The notes beneath the pieces were generated by a model. That model was given only the letters and a program-made list of their open reading frames with translations, was not told the origin of the DNA and searched no databases. The position numbers and the translations under genes were made by a program. This document shows positions 17,786-26,427 of a stretch of DNA of 64,000 nt, piece after piece (positions within the stretch are counted from its first letter, which is position 1; every line of letters starts with the position of its first letter). Origin of the DNA: Comamonadaceae bacterium (lineage in GTDB: Bacteria > Pseudomonadota > Gammaproteobacteria > Burkholderiales > Burkholderiaceae_C). The stretch spans positions 30,533 through 94,532 of the forward strand of contig QYPX01000230.1 of assembly GCA_007280205.1 (NCBI GenBank). Direction: 5' to 3'.

Positions 17786-18517
17786 TCAGGCGACGCTCGT
17801 CGCAAGCTGGCTCTGGGCATGCCAGAGCTTCAACTGCGCCAGATCGACCTGGCTCAAATCGGGCACCACGCGCATGGCGTCGCCGAAGTCGTTGCGCGCC
17901 GTGTAGCGTGTTGGCGTGATCAATGTGGCAAGCCCTGCGGCGGTGGCCGCGCGCAGGCCGTTGCTGGAGTCTTCCAGCGCCAGGCAATGCGTCGGCGCAA
18001 GTCTTAGTGCTTCCAATACTTGCAGATAAACCTGTGGATCAGGTTTCTTGACCGGCGCGCTGGCGCCGTCACCAATGGCTGCGAAAGCAAGACGCCAGTC
18101 GGAACCCATGGCGCGGCTCAGCAAGGCGGCGATATTGACCGGCGAGGTCGTGGTGGCAATGGCCAATTGCATTCCCTGCGCCCGTGCCTCGTTGATCAGA
18201 TTGAGGACGCCAGTACGCAATTTGACCGCACCGTCGTTGACACTGCGCAGATACGCTTGGGTCTTGAGCTCAAACAAGCGTTTGACCGATTCCTCCATGC
18301 CCAGGACGCCGAACTTGCTCAAGTCAGGTTGGGCCGTCTTCAGGTACTGCAGGATGCGCTCCTTGCCGCCTGTCACGTTCAGCAGTTGGGTGTACATAGC
18401 GTCGTCCCAATGCCAGTCCAGACCGAACCGGGCAAAAGCGTCGTTGAACGCCGCGCAATGCGTTGACTCGGTATCTGCCAAGGTGCCATCGACATCAAAA
18501 ATCAGTGCGTGCAACAT
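17786..18517 (-). CDS. cbbY: HAD-superfamily sugar-phosphate phosphatase CbbY
   Basis: The 243-residue HAD hydrolase has the catalytic motif DVDGTLADTE near residues 8-17 and the later KPDPQVYLQ and LEDSSNGLRAA motifs. CbbY proteins dephosphorylate xylulose 1,5-bisphosphate, a misfire inhibitor of RuBisCO. A phosphoglycolate phosphatase role is a less likely alternative. It is the first gene of the leftward cbb run, divergent from cbbR across 128 bases. Confidence 0.9.
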   Translation of the reverse strand: MLHALIFDVDGTLADTESTHCAAFNDAFARFGLDWHWDDAMYTQLLNVTGGKERILQYLKTAQPDLSKFGVLGMEESVKRLFELKTQAYLRSVNDGAVKLRTGVLNLINEARAQGMQLAIATTTSPVNIAALLSRAMGSDWRLAFAAIGDGASAPVKKPDPQVYLQVLEALRLAPTHCLALEDSSNGLRAATAAGLATLITPTRYTARNDFGDAMRVVPDLSQVDLAQLKLWHAQSQLATSVA

Positions 18518-18645
18518 GGGAAATCTCTTTTCAAAGGGTTGTGAGTGCTCATCAGAAGCGGGTACGGCTTGACTTTAGTCGGCATTAAACATAAATTCCA
18601 ATTACATTTACAAGCACATTCATCAGTTTTAGATAATGCTTTATC
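18518..18645. promoter_or_regulatory. cbbY/cbbR divergent promoter region
   Basis: This 128-base AT-rich gap would hold the cbb operon promoter and the CbbR binding sites. LysR-type T-N11-A patterns are plentiful in the AT tract. An ATTCATCA motif at 18618-18625 also occurs, with its inverse, upstream of cbbM. I cannot place -35 or -10 boxes with confidence. Confidence 0.5.
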
Positions 18646-19557
18646 ATGCGCAACTACACCCTCAAGCAGGTATTGACGTTTATTGAAGTCGCCCGGGATA
18701 AGTCGGTCTCCAAGGCCGCCGCGCGGCTGTTTGTGACCCAACCCGCTGTGTCCATGCAACTGCGCCAGTTGGAGGAGGCCTTCGGGTTGCCGCTGGTGGA
18801 GCCGTCCGGCCGCAATATCCAGTTGACCCGGGCCGGTGAGGAGTTTCAGACCCATGCCATTGCTGCACTGGCCCAGTTCAAGAACCTCGAAGCCAGCATG
18901 GCGGAGCACGTGGGTCTGAAGAAAGGTCATATTGAACTCGCTGTGGTCAGCACGGCCAAATACTTTGTCCCGATGCTGCTGGTGCGCTTTGCCCAACAAC
19001 TGCCTGGCATCGAGATCAAGTTGTACATCGACAACCGCGAAAACATCCTGTCGATGCTGACGCGCAGCGAGGCAGATCTGGTCATCATGGGTCGCACACC
19101 AACCCATTTGGACTGTGAGGCTACGGCGTTTTCCAGCAACCCGATGGGCATCGTGTGCGCGCCCGACCACCCGCTGTCTCGCCGCAAGCATGCGGCCTTC
19201 GAACTGTTGCGCGATTGTGCCTTTGTGGTTCGCGAACAGGGCTCGGGCACGCGCGCTGCGATGGAGCGCCTGTTTGCGCAGCACGAAATCCCCATCAAGG
19301 TGGCAATGGAGATGCCAAGCAACGAGACCATCAAGCAAGCAGTGATGGCTGGTATGGGACTGAGTTTTCTGTCTTTGCGCACGGTGCGCCACGAACTGGC
19401 GGCCGGCCACATGGTGATGGTCGACATCAGCGGCTTGCCTATCGTTGGTGACTGGTACGTGACCCACTTGCGCCAGAGTCGTCTTTCACCCGCAGCCAAT
19501 GCGTTCAAGGCATTCCTGATTGAGCAGGGCGGCCCCCTGATCGAATCCTGGGCCTGA
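18646..19557 (+). CDS. cbbR: LysR-type transcriptional regulator CbbR
   Basis: The 303-residue LysR regulator has an N-terminal winged helix-turn-helix at about residues 3-62, including VSKAAARLFVTQPAVSMQLRQLE. A periplasmic-binding-fold effector domain follows. CbbR senses Calvin-cycle metabolites and activates cbb operons. Its position between the divergent cbbY operon and cbbM, both probable targets, supports the name. An extra cbbR elsewhere in the genome cannot be excluded. Confidence 0.93.
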   Translation: MRNYTLKQVLTFIEVARDKSVSKAAARLFVTQPAVSMQLRQLEEAFGLPLVEPSGRNIQLTRAGEEFQTHAIAALAQFKNLEASMAEHVGLKKGHIELAVVSTAKYFVPMLLVRFAQQLPGIEIKLYIDNRENILSMLTRSEADLVIMGRTPTHLDCEATAFSSNPMGIVCAPDHPLSRRKHAAFELLRDCAFVVREQGSGTRAAMERLFAQHEIPIKVAMEMPSNETIKQAVMAGMGLSFLSLRTVRHELAAGHMVMVDISGLPIVGDWYVTHLRQSRLSPAANAFKAFLIEQGGPLIESWA

Positions 19558-19682
19558 TACCAGAAGGCTCGGCTTCCTATTCATCATTGATTTCTGATTT
19601 GTGTATAAATAATATTTAGTAGTCCTGATGAATAAAACTCCCTATAGTTGCGCCTGTCAAACCCAACTTACCGGAGATCGAG
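19558..19682 (+). promoter_or_regulatory. cbbM upstream region with ATTCATCA inverted pair
   Basis: The 125-base gap between cbbR and cbbM contains ATTCATCA at 19579-19586 and its exact inverse TGATGAAT at 19626-19633. Between them lies an AT-rich core (TATAAATAATATTTAGTA) rich in TNA triplets as in LysR-type sites. An SD-like CCGGAG precedes the cbbM ATG. CbbR control is inferred from context. Confidence 0.5.
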
Positions 19683-21062
19683 ATGGACCAATCCAAGCGC
19701 TACGCCGACCTGAGCCTGAAGGAAGACGAACTCATCAGCGGCGGCAAGCATATTCTGGTGGCCTACCGGATGAAGCCCAAATCTGGTGTCGGCTACCTTG
19801 AGGCGGCAGCCCACTTTGCGGCCGAGTCCTCGACCGGCACCAACGTCGAAGTGTCCACTACCGACGACTTCACCAAGGGGCTCGATGCGCTGGTTTATCA
19901 CATCGACGAAGCATCTGAGGACATGCGCATTGCCTATCCGCTGGACCTGTTTGACCGCAACGTCACGGATGGTCGATTCATGCTGGTGTCGTTACTGACG
20001 CTGGTGATCGGCAACAACCAGGGCATGGGCGACATCGCGCACGCCAAGATGATCGACTTCCATGTGCCAGAACGCGTGATCCAGATGTTTGACGGCCCTG
20101 CAAAAGGTATCGCCGACCTCTGGCGCATCCTCGGTCGTCCGGTGGTCGATGGTGGCTACATTGCCGGCACCATCATCAAGCCCAAGCTCGGTCTGCGTCC
20201 GGAGCCCTTTGCCGCTGCGGCCTATCAGTTCTGGCTGGGCGGCGATTTCATCAAGAACGACGAACCACAGGGCAATCAGGTGTTTGCCCCGATCAAGAAG
20301 ACCATTCCGCTGGTCTATGACGCCATGAAACGGGCCCAGGATGAAACCGGTCAGGCCAAGCTGTTCTCCATGAACATCACCGCCGATGACCACTACGAGA
20401 TGTGTGCGCGGGCCGACTTTGCACTCGAAACCTTCGGCCCCGACGCTGACAAACTGGCCTTCCTGGTGGACGGCTTCGTCGGTGGTCCCGGCATGATCAC
20501 GACAGCACGGCGTCAGTACCCGAATCAATACCTGCACTACCACCGGGCTGGCCACGGCATGATCACGTCGCCCAGCGCCAAGCGCGGTTATACCGCCTTT
20601 GTGCTGGCCAAGATGAGCCGTCTGCAAGGGGCATCTGGCATTCACGTCGGCACCATGGGTTATGGAAAAATGGAAGGTGAGGGCGATGACCGCGCCATTG
20701 CCTACATGATCGAACGCGATGAATGCCAGGGACCGGTTTACTTCCAGAAGTGGTACGGCATGAAGCCCACTACGCCGATTATTTCGGGCGGCATGAATGC
20801 ACTGCGCCTGCCCGGCTTCTTCCAGAACCTGGGCCACGGCAACGTCGTCAACACCGCGGGTGGCGGCGCCTATGGCCACATCGACGGTGCTGCCGCCGGC
20901 GCCATTTCACTGCGCCAGTCATATGCGTGCTGGAAGTCGGGCACTGACGCGATAGAGTTTGCCAAAGATCACAAGGAGTTTGCTCGCGCCTTTGAGTCAT
21001 TCCCGGGTGATGCAGACAAACTGTTCCCGGGTTGGCGGGAGCGACTGGGTGTGGCTGCTTAG
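19683..21062 (+). CDS. cbbM: Form II RuBisCO large subunit
   Basis: The 459-residue form II ribulose bisphosphate carboxylase/oxygenase is the CO2-fixing enzyme. Active-site landmarks are visible: IIKPKLGL, the carbamylated lysine loop [22 protein letters not shown], and [11 protein letters not shown]. Form II enzymes lack small subunits and are commonly associated with high CO2 and low O2 conditions. No cbbQ or cbbO activase genes follow. Instead, convergent sox genes begin 7 bases after its stop. It is transcribed apart from the other cbb genes, next to cbbR. Confidence 0.97.
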   Translation: MDQSKRYADLSLKEDELISGGKHILVAYRMKPKSGVGYLEAAAHFAAESSTGTNVEVSTTDDFTKGLDALVYHIDEASEDMRIAYPLDLFDRNVTDGRFMLVSLLTLVIGNNQGMGDIAHAKMIDFHVPERVIQMFDGPAKGIADLWRILGRPVVDGGYIAGTIIKPKLGLRPEPFAAAAYQFWLGGDFIKNDEPQGNQVFAPIKKTIPLVYDAMKRAQDETGQAKLFSMNITADDHYEMCARADFALETFGPDADKLAFLVDGFVGGPGMITTARRQYPNQYLHYHRAGHGMITSPSAKRGYTAFVLAKMSRLQGASGIHVGTMGYGKMEGEGDDRAIAYMIERDECQGPVYFQKWYGMKPTTPIISGGMNALRLPGFFQNLGHGNVVNTAGGGAYGHIDGAAAGAISLRQSYACWKSGTDAIEFAKDHKEFARAFESFPGDADKLFPGWRERLGVAA

Positions 21063-21069
21063 ATCACAG

Positions 21070-21576
21070 TCACGGGGCTTTGATGGCAGCCCGGGCCTGC
21101 TCCATGCGCTGGTCCAGCTTGTTGCCATAAAAGTCAGGCGATCCGATACCCACCAACCGCGGCGCGACTTCTGCGCCATCGCGCCCAAAAAAGAGCACGG
21201 TAGGCGCCAGTGTTACCTTCCATAAGTGCACCAGTTCGTCTTGTGTAAGCACGACACCCTTGAAGTCTTTCACGGTTTCGGCGTGGTGCATGTTGACCTG
21301 CACAATGGACAGGCCTTGCTCCGCACGCATTGGACTCAGGTAGCTTTCGCGTGCCACTTTGCAAAACGGACAGGCGTCCAGACTGACCATCACCAGCAAG
21401 GGATTGCCACCCTTCAAGGCCAACGCCAGTTCTTCGCGCAAGGACTTCGCAATCGGCAGGGAAGCGGCCGGTGCGGCATGGATGATCCGAGCCAGGCCCA
21501 ACATAAGCACCGCACTCAGGCAGGAACGTCGGTTCAGAGCCAAGGCACTGACCAAAGACGGTGGCGTCGTATTCAT
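21070..21576 (-). CDS. Periplasmic thioredoxin-like protein (SoxW-like)
   Basis: The 168-residue exported thioredoxin-fold protein has an N-terminal hydrophobic signal followed by LVMVSLDACPFCKVARESY. That places a CPFC redox site at a typical position and a cis-proline loop at LAPTVLF. SoxW-type thioredoxins keep SoxY or other Sox cysteines reduced in the periplasm. Its ATG overlaps the stop of the upstream metallohydrolase as ATGA. It is the final gene of the sox run. Confidence 0.8.
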   Translation of the reverse strand: MNTTPPSLVSALALNRRSCLSAVLMLGLARIIHAAPAASLPIAKSLREELALALKGGNPLLVMVSLDACPFCKVARESYLSPMRAEQGLSIVQVNMHHAETVKDFKGVVLTQDELVHLWKVTLAPTVLFFGRDGAEVAPRLVGIGSPDFYGNKLDQRMEQARAAIKAP

Positions 21577-22544
21577 GGCGGCTCTCGCTCCATCAGCAAA
21601 TAGGTGTTGTAGGCATTGATTCGGTTGACAAGTTGGAACATGGGCATCTGCTCAAAACGACGCCAGTCTGCGCTCTGGTAGGCTTCTTCAAACGGAGTCA
21701 TGTTGTGCGCTGCCTGGCCCATGACGAAACGAAGATGGCTCAAATAGTCGCGCGTGAGTTGAAGATCGGCACGCGCTTGGGTCGATACCGGGCCGTGGCC
21801 GGGCACGATGGCCAGCGTGTCGAAAGCTGCCAGGGCATCCAGGGCTTTGATCCAGAGGCCGCTGTCGGCTTGGCCGACAAATGGAGCACGGTTTCGAAAC
21901 ATCAGATCGCCCGCGAACAGCAGTTTTCTTTCGGGCAGGTACACCACCAGGTCCTCTGCTGTGTGGGCTGGTCCCATTGGTTTGATTTGGAAAACGTCTT
22001 TGCCTACGGTGAGCGTCTGTTCGCCTTTCAGCCACTCGTCGGCGTCGACCAGTCGGGTCTGACTATTGACCCAGGGCGCTATGTCCTGGCGCGACGACGC
22101 CAGCCGAAGTAGTGCATTTTCCGAATGAAGATAGTTCCGGGCCGCCTCGTGCGCCATGATGCGTGCGCCCGCGGCTTTGAAGACTTGCAGACCATAAAAA
22201 TGGTCAGGATGGTAGTGGGTCACGATGACATGCGTAACCGGTTGCGATGTGATACTCCGGATCTGGTCGAGCAGGCGTTGCGCCAGTGCCTGTGAACCCA
22301 ATGCATCGATTACCACGACTCCCTCGGTTGTGACAACAAAACCGGCATTGGATATAAAGTTCTGGTTGGCGGAGGAACCTGCCTCAGGCAACCCTTGGAC
22401 GTACCAGGCCCCCGGTGCCACCAACTGAGGCACCATCGGCGGTGGCTCGCCCGCGTGTGCCAAGAATCCAGCTGATGTGCCAAGTGCAGCCACACTCAGC
22501 CTGAGCCAGTCAATAAACCGGACATGCAATGATCGTCGCGCCAT
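21573..22544 (-). CDS. Exported MBL-fold metallohydrolase (SoxH-like)
   Basis: The 323-residue protein has a signal peptide and a metallo-beta-lactamase fold with HYHPDHFYG zinc motif, a later GPAHTAEDL and GHGPVS. Such proteins in sox clusters are called SoxH or relay-system zinc hydrolases and may cleave sulfur-containing intermediates, but the reaction is not established. It starts 15 bases past the readable end of the dsrE-like pseudogene, whose downstream half has been lost at this junction. Confidence 0.82.
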   Translation of the reverse strand: MARRSLHVRFIDWLRLSVAALGTSAGFLAHAGEPPPMVPQLVAPGAWYVQGLPEAGSSANQNFISNAGFVVTTEGVVVIDALGSQALAQRLLDQIRSITSQPVTHVIVTHYHPDHFYGLQVFKAAGARIMAHEAARNYLHSENALLRLASSRQDIAPWVNSQTRLVDADEWLKGEQTLTVGKDVFQIKPMGPAHTAEDLVVYLPERKLLFAGDLMFRNRAPFVGQADSGLWIKALDALAAFDTLAIVPGHGPVSTQARADLQLTRDYLSHLRFVMGQAAHNMTPFEEAYQSADWRRFEQMPMFQLVNRINAYNTYLLMEREPP

Positions 22545-22559
22545 GTGATTTCTTTCGGT

Positions 22560-22743
22560 CCAGGTTCAGGATGATATTGGTGTCCGGTGCCACGTCCAGG
22601 TGGTTTCGGACGTTACACAGGCCTTTGATGGCTTGGGCGGCTGCATCATCGATGTGCTAGACCACTTTGTCCTGGGCCGAGGCCAGGTCGCAAAAGACCG
22701 CCAATGCCAGCAGCGCGAGCACGAGTTGACAAATTCGACGCAT
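22560..22743 (-). pseudogene. Broken exported DsrE-family protein gene
   Basis: From ATG 22743 the reading gives a signal peptide MRRICQLVLALLALAVFCDL, then QDKVV and a TAG at 22659-22657. In the same frame the homologous sequence continues as HIDDAAAQAIKG, then VRNHLDVAPDT. That is typical of DsrE-like proteins often found in sox clusters, where a tyrosine codon normally stands at the stop. About 55 residues in, similarity ends against the SoxH-like leader region. Both a nonsense change and a 3-prime truncation are therefore visible. It lies between soxB and the SoxH-like gene in the same direction. Confidence 0.75.
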
Positions 22744-22783
22744 GAAAGTCTCCTCTAAATCAGGTACAGCCCAATGAACGGTT

Positions 22784-24520
22784 TCAGTCCGTGGCAATCC
22801 CCGGGTTTGGAAGCACGCCCATTAACTTGGGGCTGTTGATCTGGCGCTTTGAGACACGTCCGCCCTGTGACTTGAGCCAGCTTTCGACAACTTCCCAAAC
22901 CTGTTTGTTGCCTTGGTTCCTGGCTTCTTCGGCCACCGGTGCCCAGCCGGCCACCTTGTATTTCTTGTCGGCTTCCACCGGCTTGCCGTTCAGGCGCATG
23001 TCGTCGATGCGCTTGCCCATGGCAGCGCCGGGGCTGCAAGTGTATTGCAGGCCACCCACGCGCACCATGTCACCGCCCTGCTGGTAGTAGGGGTTAGGGT
23101 TGAAAAGGTTATCGGCCACGTCTTCCAGTATCACCTTGATGGTCGCGCCGCTCATCTCGGTGAGGGTGGCGTAAGAATAGGTTGTGGCGGTCATGTCCAT
23201 CAGCCACTCGCGGGTGATGGCCTGGCCCGGCAGCAGCGTCGTGCCCCAACGAAAACCCGGCGAGAAGGCCAGATCGGCCCCTTGTACGTCCATCAGGGCG
23301 TCGAGCAGCAACTGGTCGCCGGTGCCATTGAAGTTGCCGCGGCGGTACAGCGTACCCTCGGTCACCGCCAGTTTCTCTGACAGCTTGGCTTGGTAGGGTG
23401 AGCGAACCCGGGTGATGAGTGACTCCATCTCGGGGTCGGCCGGCAGCATGTTGGCAAACACCGGCAACAGTTTGTAGCGGAAGTCCGTCACCCTGTTGTC
23501 CTTGACGTCAAAGTCCAGCAGACCCAGGAATTTGCCGTTGGAACCGGCGTTGGTGACGATGGTTTTGCCGCCCTTGTTGCCTACCAGTGCGGCAACCGGC
23601 ATGCCGTCGTGCGTGTGCCCCCCCAGGATGGCATCGATGCCGCTGACGCGACCAGCCAGCTTCAGGTCGACATCCATGCCGTTGTGGCTGAGCAGCACCA
23701 CCACCTGTGCTCCTTTTGCCCTGGCCTCGATCACCATCGCCTGCATGTTCTCTTCCTGGATGCCGAAGGCCCAGTCTGCCATCATGTAGCGTGGATTGGC
23801 GATGGGTGTGTAAGGGAAGGCCTGGCCGATGATCGCGCAGGGCACACCGTTGATTTCGCGCAGCACATAGGGCTTGAACACCGGATCGCCAAAGTCGTTC
23901 GTCTTGACGTTCTGGGCCACGAAATCGACCTTGTCGGCAAAGTCTTTTCCAATGATTTCCTTCACACGTTGCATGCCCAGCGTGAATTCCCAGTGTCCGG
24001 TCATGACGTCCACGCCAAGCAGTTTGCAGGCGTCGACCATGTCCTGCCCCTGGGTCCATAGCGCCGTGCCCGAACCTTGCCAGGTGTCGCCACCGTCCAG
24101 CAACAGTGCCCCGGGGCGGCTCGCCTTCAAGCGCTTGACGAGCGTGGCCAAATGGGCAAAGCCGCCGACTCTGCCGTAACGCCGAGTGGCCTTCTCAAAG
24201 TCCAGATAAGTTAAGGCGTGTGCCTCGGCGCCACTGGGGCGCACCTTGGCTACTTTGAGCAGGTGTTGTCCCACCAAATGGGGCAACTGGCCCTTCATGT
24301 TGCCCAAGCCCATATTCACGCTGGGTTCGCGAAAATAAATCGGATTGAGCTGTGCATGGCAATCGGTCATGTGCAGGAAAGACACGTTGCCGAACCTGGG
24401 GATGTCGTACAGACCGTTGCCGGCCGCGGCGGCGTCAGCTTCTGCATACCTGCTCAGGCCCATACCGGCCATGGTGCCAGCGCCCAGCACCTGAAAGAAT
24501 TCGCGTTTGGTGAGGTTCAC
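22784..24520 (-). CDS. soxB: Thiosulfohydrolase SoxB
   Basis: The 578-residue SoxB hydrolyses the terminal sulfonate of the SoxY-bound thiosulfate adduct to sulfate, using a dinuclear Mn site. Visible motifs are HMTDCHAQ, DGGDTWQGSG, LLSHNGMDVD and GGHTHDGMPV. The C-terminal 5-prime-nucleotidase-like domain is present. I chose GTG 24520, which overlaps the soxX stop as GTGA. The 92 extra residues in the track come from an alternative frame of soxX. The N-terminus TKREFFQVLGAG resembles a Tat signal with Lys-Arg instead of Arg-Arg, a rarer variant. Confidence 0.95.
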   Translation of the reverse strand: MNLTKREFFQVLGAGTMAGMGLSRYAEADAAAAGNGLYDIPRFGNVSFLHMTDCHAQLNPIYFREPSVNMGLGNMKGQLPHLVGQHLLKVAKVRPSGAEAHALTYLDFEKATRRYGRVGGFAHLATLVKRLKASRPGALLLDGGDTWQGSGTALWTQGQDMVDACKLLGVDVMTGHWEFTLGMQRVKEIIGKDFADKVDFVAQNVKTNDFGDPVFKPYVLREINGVPCAIIGQAFPYTPIANPRYMMADWAFGIQEENMQAMVIEARAKGAQVVVLLSHNGMDVDLKLAGRVSGIDAILGGHTHDGMPVAALVGNKGGKTIVTNAGSNGKFLGLLDFDVKDNRVTDFRYKLLPVFANMLPADPEMESLITRVRSPYQAKLSEKLAVTEGTLYRRGNFNGTGDQLLLDALMDVQGADLAFSPGFRWGTTLLPGQAITREWLMDMTATTYSYATLTEMSGATIKVILEDVADNLFNPNPYYQQGGDMVRVGGLQYTCSPGAAMGKRIDDMRLNGKPVEADKKYKVAGWAPVAEEARNQGNKQVWEVVESWLKSQGGRVSKRQINSPKLMGVLPNPGIATD

Positions 24521-25167
24521 TGATTCACCGGCGACGTCGGATCGAGCAGCAGGGCCATTATGTGTTTGATCTGCTGCTCGGTCAGAAATCCTTTGTGCCC
24601 AGCTCTGGGCATATTGGAGCAGGCGTTGTAAGCCCTGGTATTCCAGATCTTGCCCCACGTGTATTCCACGATGGCCTTGGACGCCGCACTGCTTGGGTCC
24701 GTTGTGACACCGCGAATCTTGCCGTAGTTGTACAGGCTCGGTCCGATGGTGCCGAAGGAGATCTCCTTGATGGCTATCTGGTGGCAGTTGTAGCAATTAC
24801 CGCCGTTGGTGGAACCGGCTTTGTCAGTCCATGTCATGCCTGCGCCACTTTGGGCAATCTTTTCGCCTTCTTTCCAGTCGCCCAGAAATCTCCCATCGGA
24901 GGGCCAGTTGATTGTCTTGAGGTTGGCGGCTTCTATCGCCAGGGCCACATTCGGATCGATGGGCTTGCCTGCTACATCAGCCGCACTGCATTCGCGATTC
25001 GCGTCGTCCTGAACCAGCCGGTCCAGTTTGGCCTGCCCCTGGTCGCGAAAAGACGACTTGATGATGTCAGTTGTAATTTTGTCAAGCTCAGCGCCCGAGG
25101 GTAGGACGGCACAACCGACCAAAAAAACGGCAAGGGCGTGCATCAGGGTTTTGATGACTTTATTCAT
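24517..25167 (-). CDS. soxX: SoxX cytochrome c subunit
   Basis: The 216-residue exported monoheme cytochrome pairs with SoxA to attach thiosulfate to SoxY. The heme motif CYNCH is followed by a distal region with SNMPRAGHKGFLTEQQI, in which methionine probably serves as axial ligand. The leader AVFLVGCAVLPSGA may be read as a signal peptide or as a lipobox-like sequence. The size is in the range of larger SoxX proteins. It lies between soxA and soxB with a four-base overlap at its 3-prime end. Confidence 0.93.
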   Translation of the reverse strand: MNKVIKTLMHALAVFLVGCAVLPSGAELDKITTDIIKSSFRDQGQAKLDRLVQDDANRECSAADVAGKPIDPNVALAIEAANLKTINWPSDGRFLGDWKEGEKIAQSGAGMTWTDKAGSTNGGNCYNCHQIAIKEISFGTIGPSLYNYGKIRGVTTDPSSAASKAIVEYTWGKIWNTRAYNACSNMPRAGHKGFLTEQQIKHIMALLLDPTSPVNQ

Positions 25168-25179
25168 GATGTTGATACC

Positions 25180-25980
25180 TTAACGCTTGAGCGCCGGGGC
25201 TATGGACTCGCCGTCCTTGCTGTTCACACCCATGTAGACACCGAGTGCGATGGTCGCATCGCTGCCGAACGCAGGATACGGAAAGCGCTGCTGTCGGAAG
25301 CAGTCATTCAGACGCAACTGCATGCCCCACATTTGCCCATTGGAGACGCGGTAAGCAGGCCAGGCGCCAAAGCCGTTGCCCGCGCCCGGGTTCATCGTCA
25401 GGTTAGGCAGATCCTGCAGACGAATGCGCTTGCCGTCTGCACCATGGCATGAGGCGCAGGCAAAATCGTGGCTGCCACCGCGGGCGAAGAACAGCCGCTT
25501 ACCCACCTCGTACATGATTTTCTCCTGCAGATGGTCCTGGGGCAGATTGAATTTCATACCGCGCGATTCAGCCGATAGCCAGGCTGCCAGTGCCGTCACA
25601 CTGTTTTGCTCGCCTTGACCAAACGGGGTCTTGGCAATTTCTGCCGCATCAAAACCTTGTAAGGTCTCCATGCAAGTCAACAGCCGCGATTCCATATCCT
25701 GTACCCGCCGGGTGTCCGAAAAATAGCGCGGGAGTTCGACGAAAACACCCCTGACGATACCGGGACCTTTGCCCAGGTCGCACTTTTCAAGGGTTTGATT
25801 CTTGGGGCCGCGCTTTTGCTTCCAGAGGTCTTCGCCCTTGGCCTCAAACAACTCTGCGGGGTTGCCGTCGGCCAGCATGGCGCGGTACTCGGCAATGCCA
25901 TCGGCGGTTGATTTCTGTGCCCAGACGGCCGCCGCCGCACTGGCAAAAACAGCCGCAATCAGTATTCTTGTCGTCCTCAT
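25180..25980 (-). CDS. soxA: SoxA cytochrome c subunit
   Basis: The 266-residue exported SoxA catalyses conjugation of thiosulfate to the SoxYZ carrier with SoxX. It has one CASCH heme motif in the C-terminal half and the C-terminal cysteine region LNDCFRQQRFPYP that supplies the active-site persulfide ligand. The N-terminal half has lost its second heme motif but keeps cysteines EKCDLG and LLTCMETL. This is thus the monoheme type of SoxA. The start at ATG 25980 has TGAGGTG seven bases upstream. Confidence 0.94.
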   Translation of the reverse strand: MRTTRILIAAVFASAAAAVWAQKSTADGIAEYRAMLADGNPAELFEAKGEDLWKQKRGPKNQTLEKCDLGKGPGIVRGVFVELPRYFSDTRRVQDMESRLLTCMETLQGFDAAEIAKTPFGQGEQNSVTALAAWLSAESRGMKFNLPQDHLQEKIMYEVGKRLFFARGGSHDFACASCHGADGKRIRLQDLPNLTMNPGAGNGFGAWPAYRVSNGQMWGMQLRLNDCFRQQRFPYPAFGSDATIALGVYMGVNSKDGESIAPALKR

Positions 25981-26064
25981 GGGCACCTCATGTCGTTGCT
26001 ATGAAGTCAAACGCAATGATGCAGGAGGCAGCAACACTCCTGTGTCATCATCGAAACCAACAAT

Positions 26065-26376
26065 TCAGACAACCGTCGCTTCGTCTGTGCGGCTGTCGCC
26101 CCGGTTGTCTTTCCATGCAATGCTGATCTTGTCGCCAACCTTGGCGCCCTTGATGTTGAACTGCAGGAACGGATTCTTGGCGATGCCGGTACCCCACTCT
26201 GCGCTCAGCACTTGCTTGCCGTTGTGCGTGGCACTGACTTCGGTGATGTGCCATGCCGGTATGATTTTGCCGGCGGCATCGCGGCGCTGGCCGGTCTCCA
26301 TTTCGTGACTCATCAATACACGTACCGTCGCGTTGCCAGCGACGGCCTGGGCGCGTATGCGCATCGGATCTGCCAT
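26065..26376 (-). CDS. soxZ: SoxZ carrier subunit
   Basis: The 103-residue SoxZ is the partner of SoxY in the periplasmic sulfur carrier. It begins MADPMRIRAQ and shows the central MSHEMETGQRRDAAG segment and FLQFNIKGAKVGD, typical of the immunoglobulin-like SoxZ fold. It has no own signal peptide because it is exported bound to SoxY. The gene sits between soxY and soxA on the same strand. Confidence 0.95.
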   Translation of the reverse strand: MADPMRIRAQAVAGNATVRVLMSHEMETGQRRDAAGKIIPAWHITEVSATHNGKQVLSAEWGTGIAKNPFLQFNIKGAKVGDKISIAWKDNRGDSRTDEATVV

Positions 26377-26427
26377 GCTTATGTCTCCTGAAAGTCGAAA
26401 GAAACCACGCGTCTGGGACGTGAGTGA

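Noticed and set aside
19992-20879. 295-aa leftward ORF
   Set aside because: Antisense to cbbM, whose active-site motifs are complete. The antisense product has no domain.
24521-24796. 92-residue N-terminal extension of SoxB in the track
   Set aside because: It lies in another frame of soxX, has no SoxB character, and the GTG at 24520 directly precedes the Tat-like signal.
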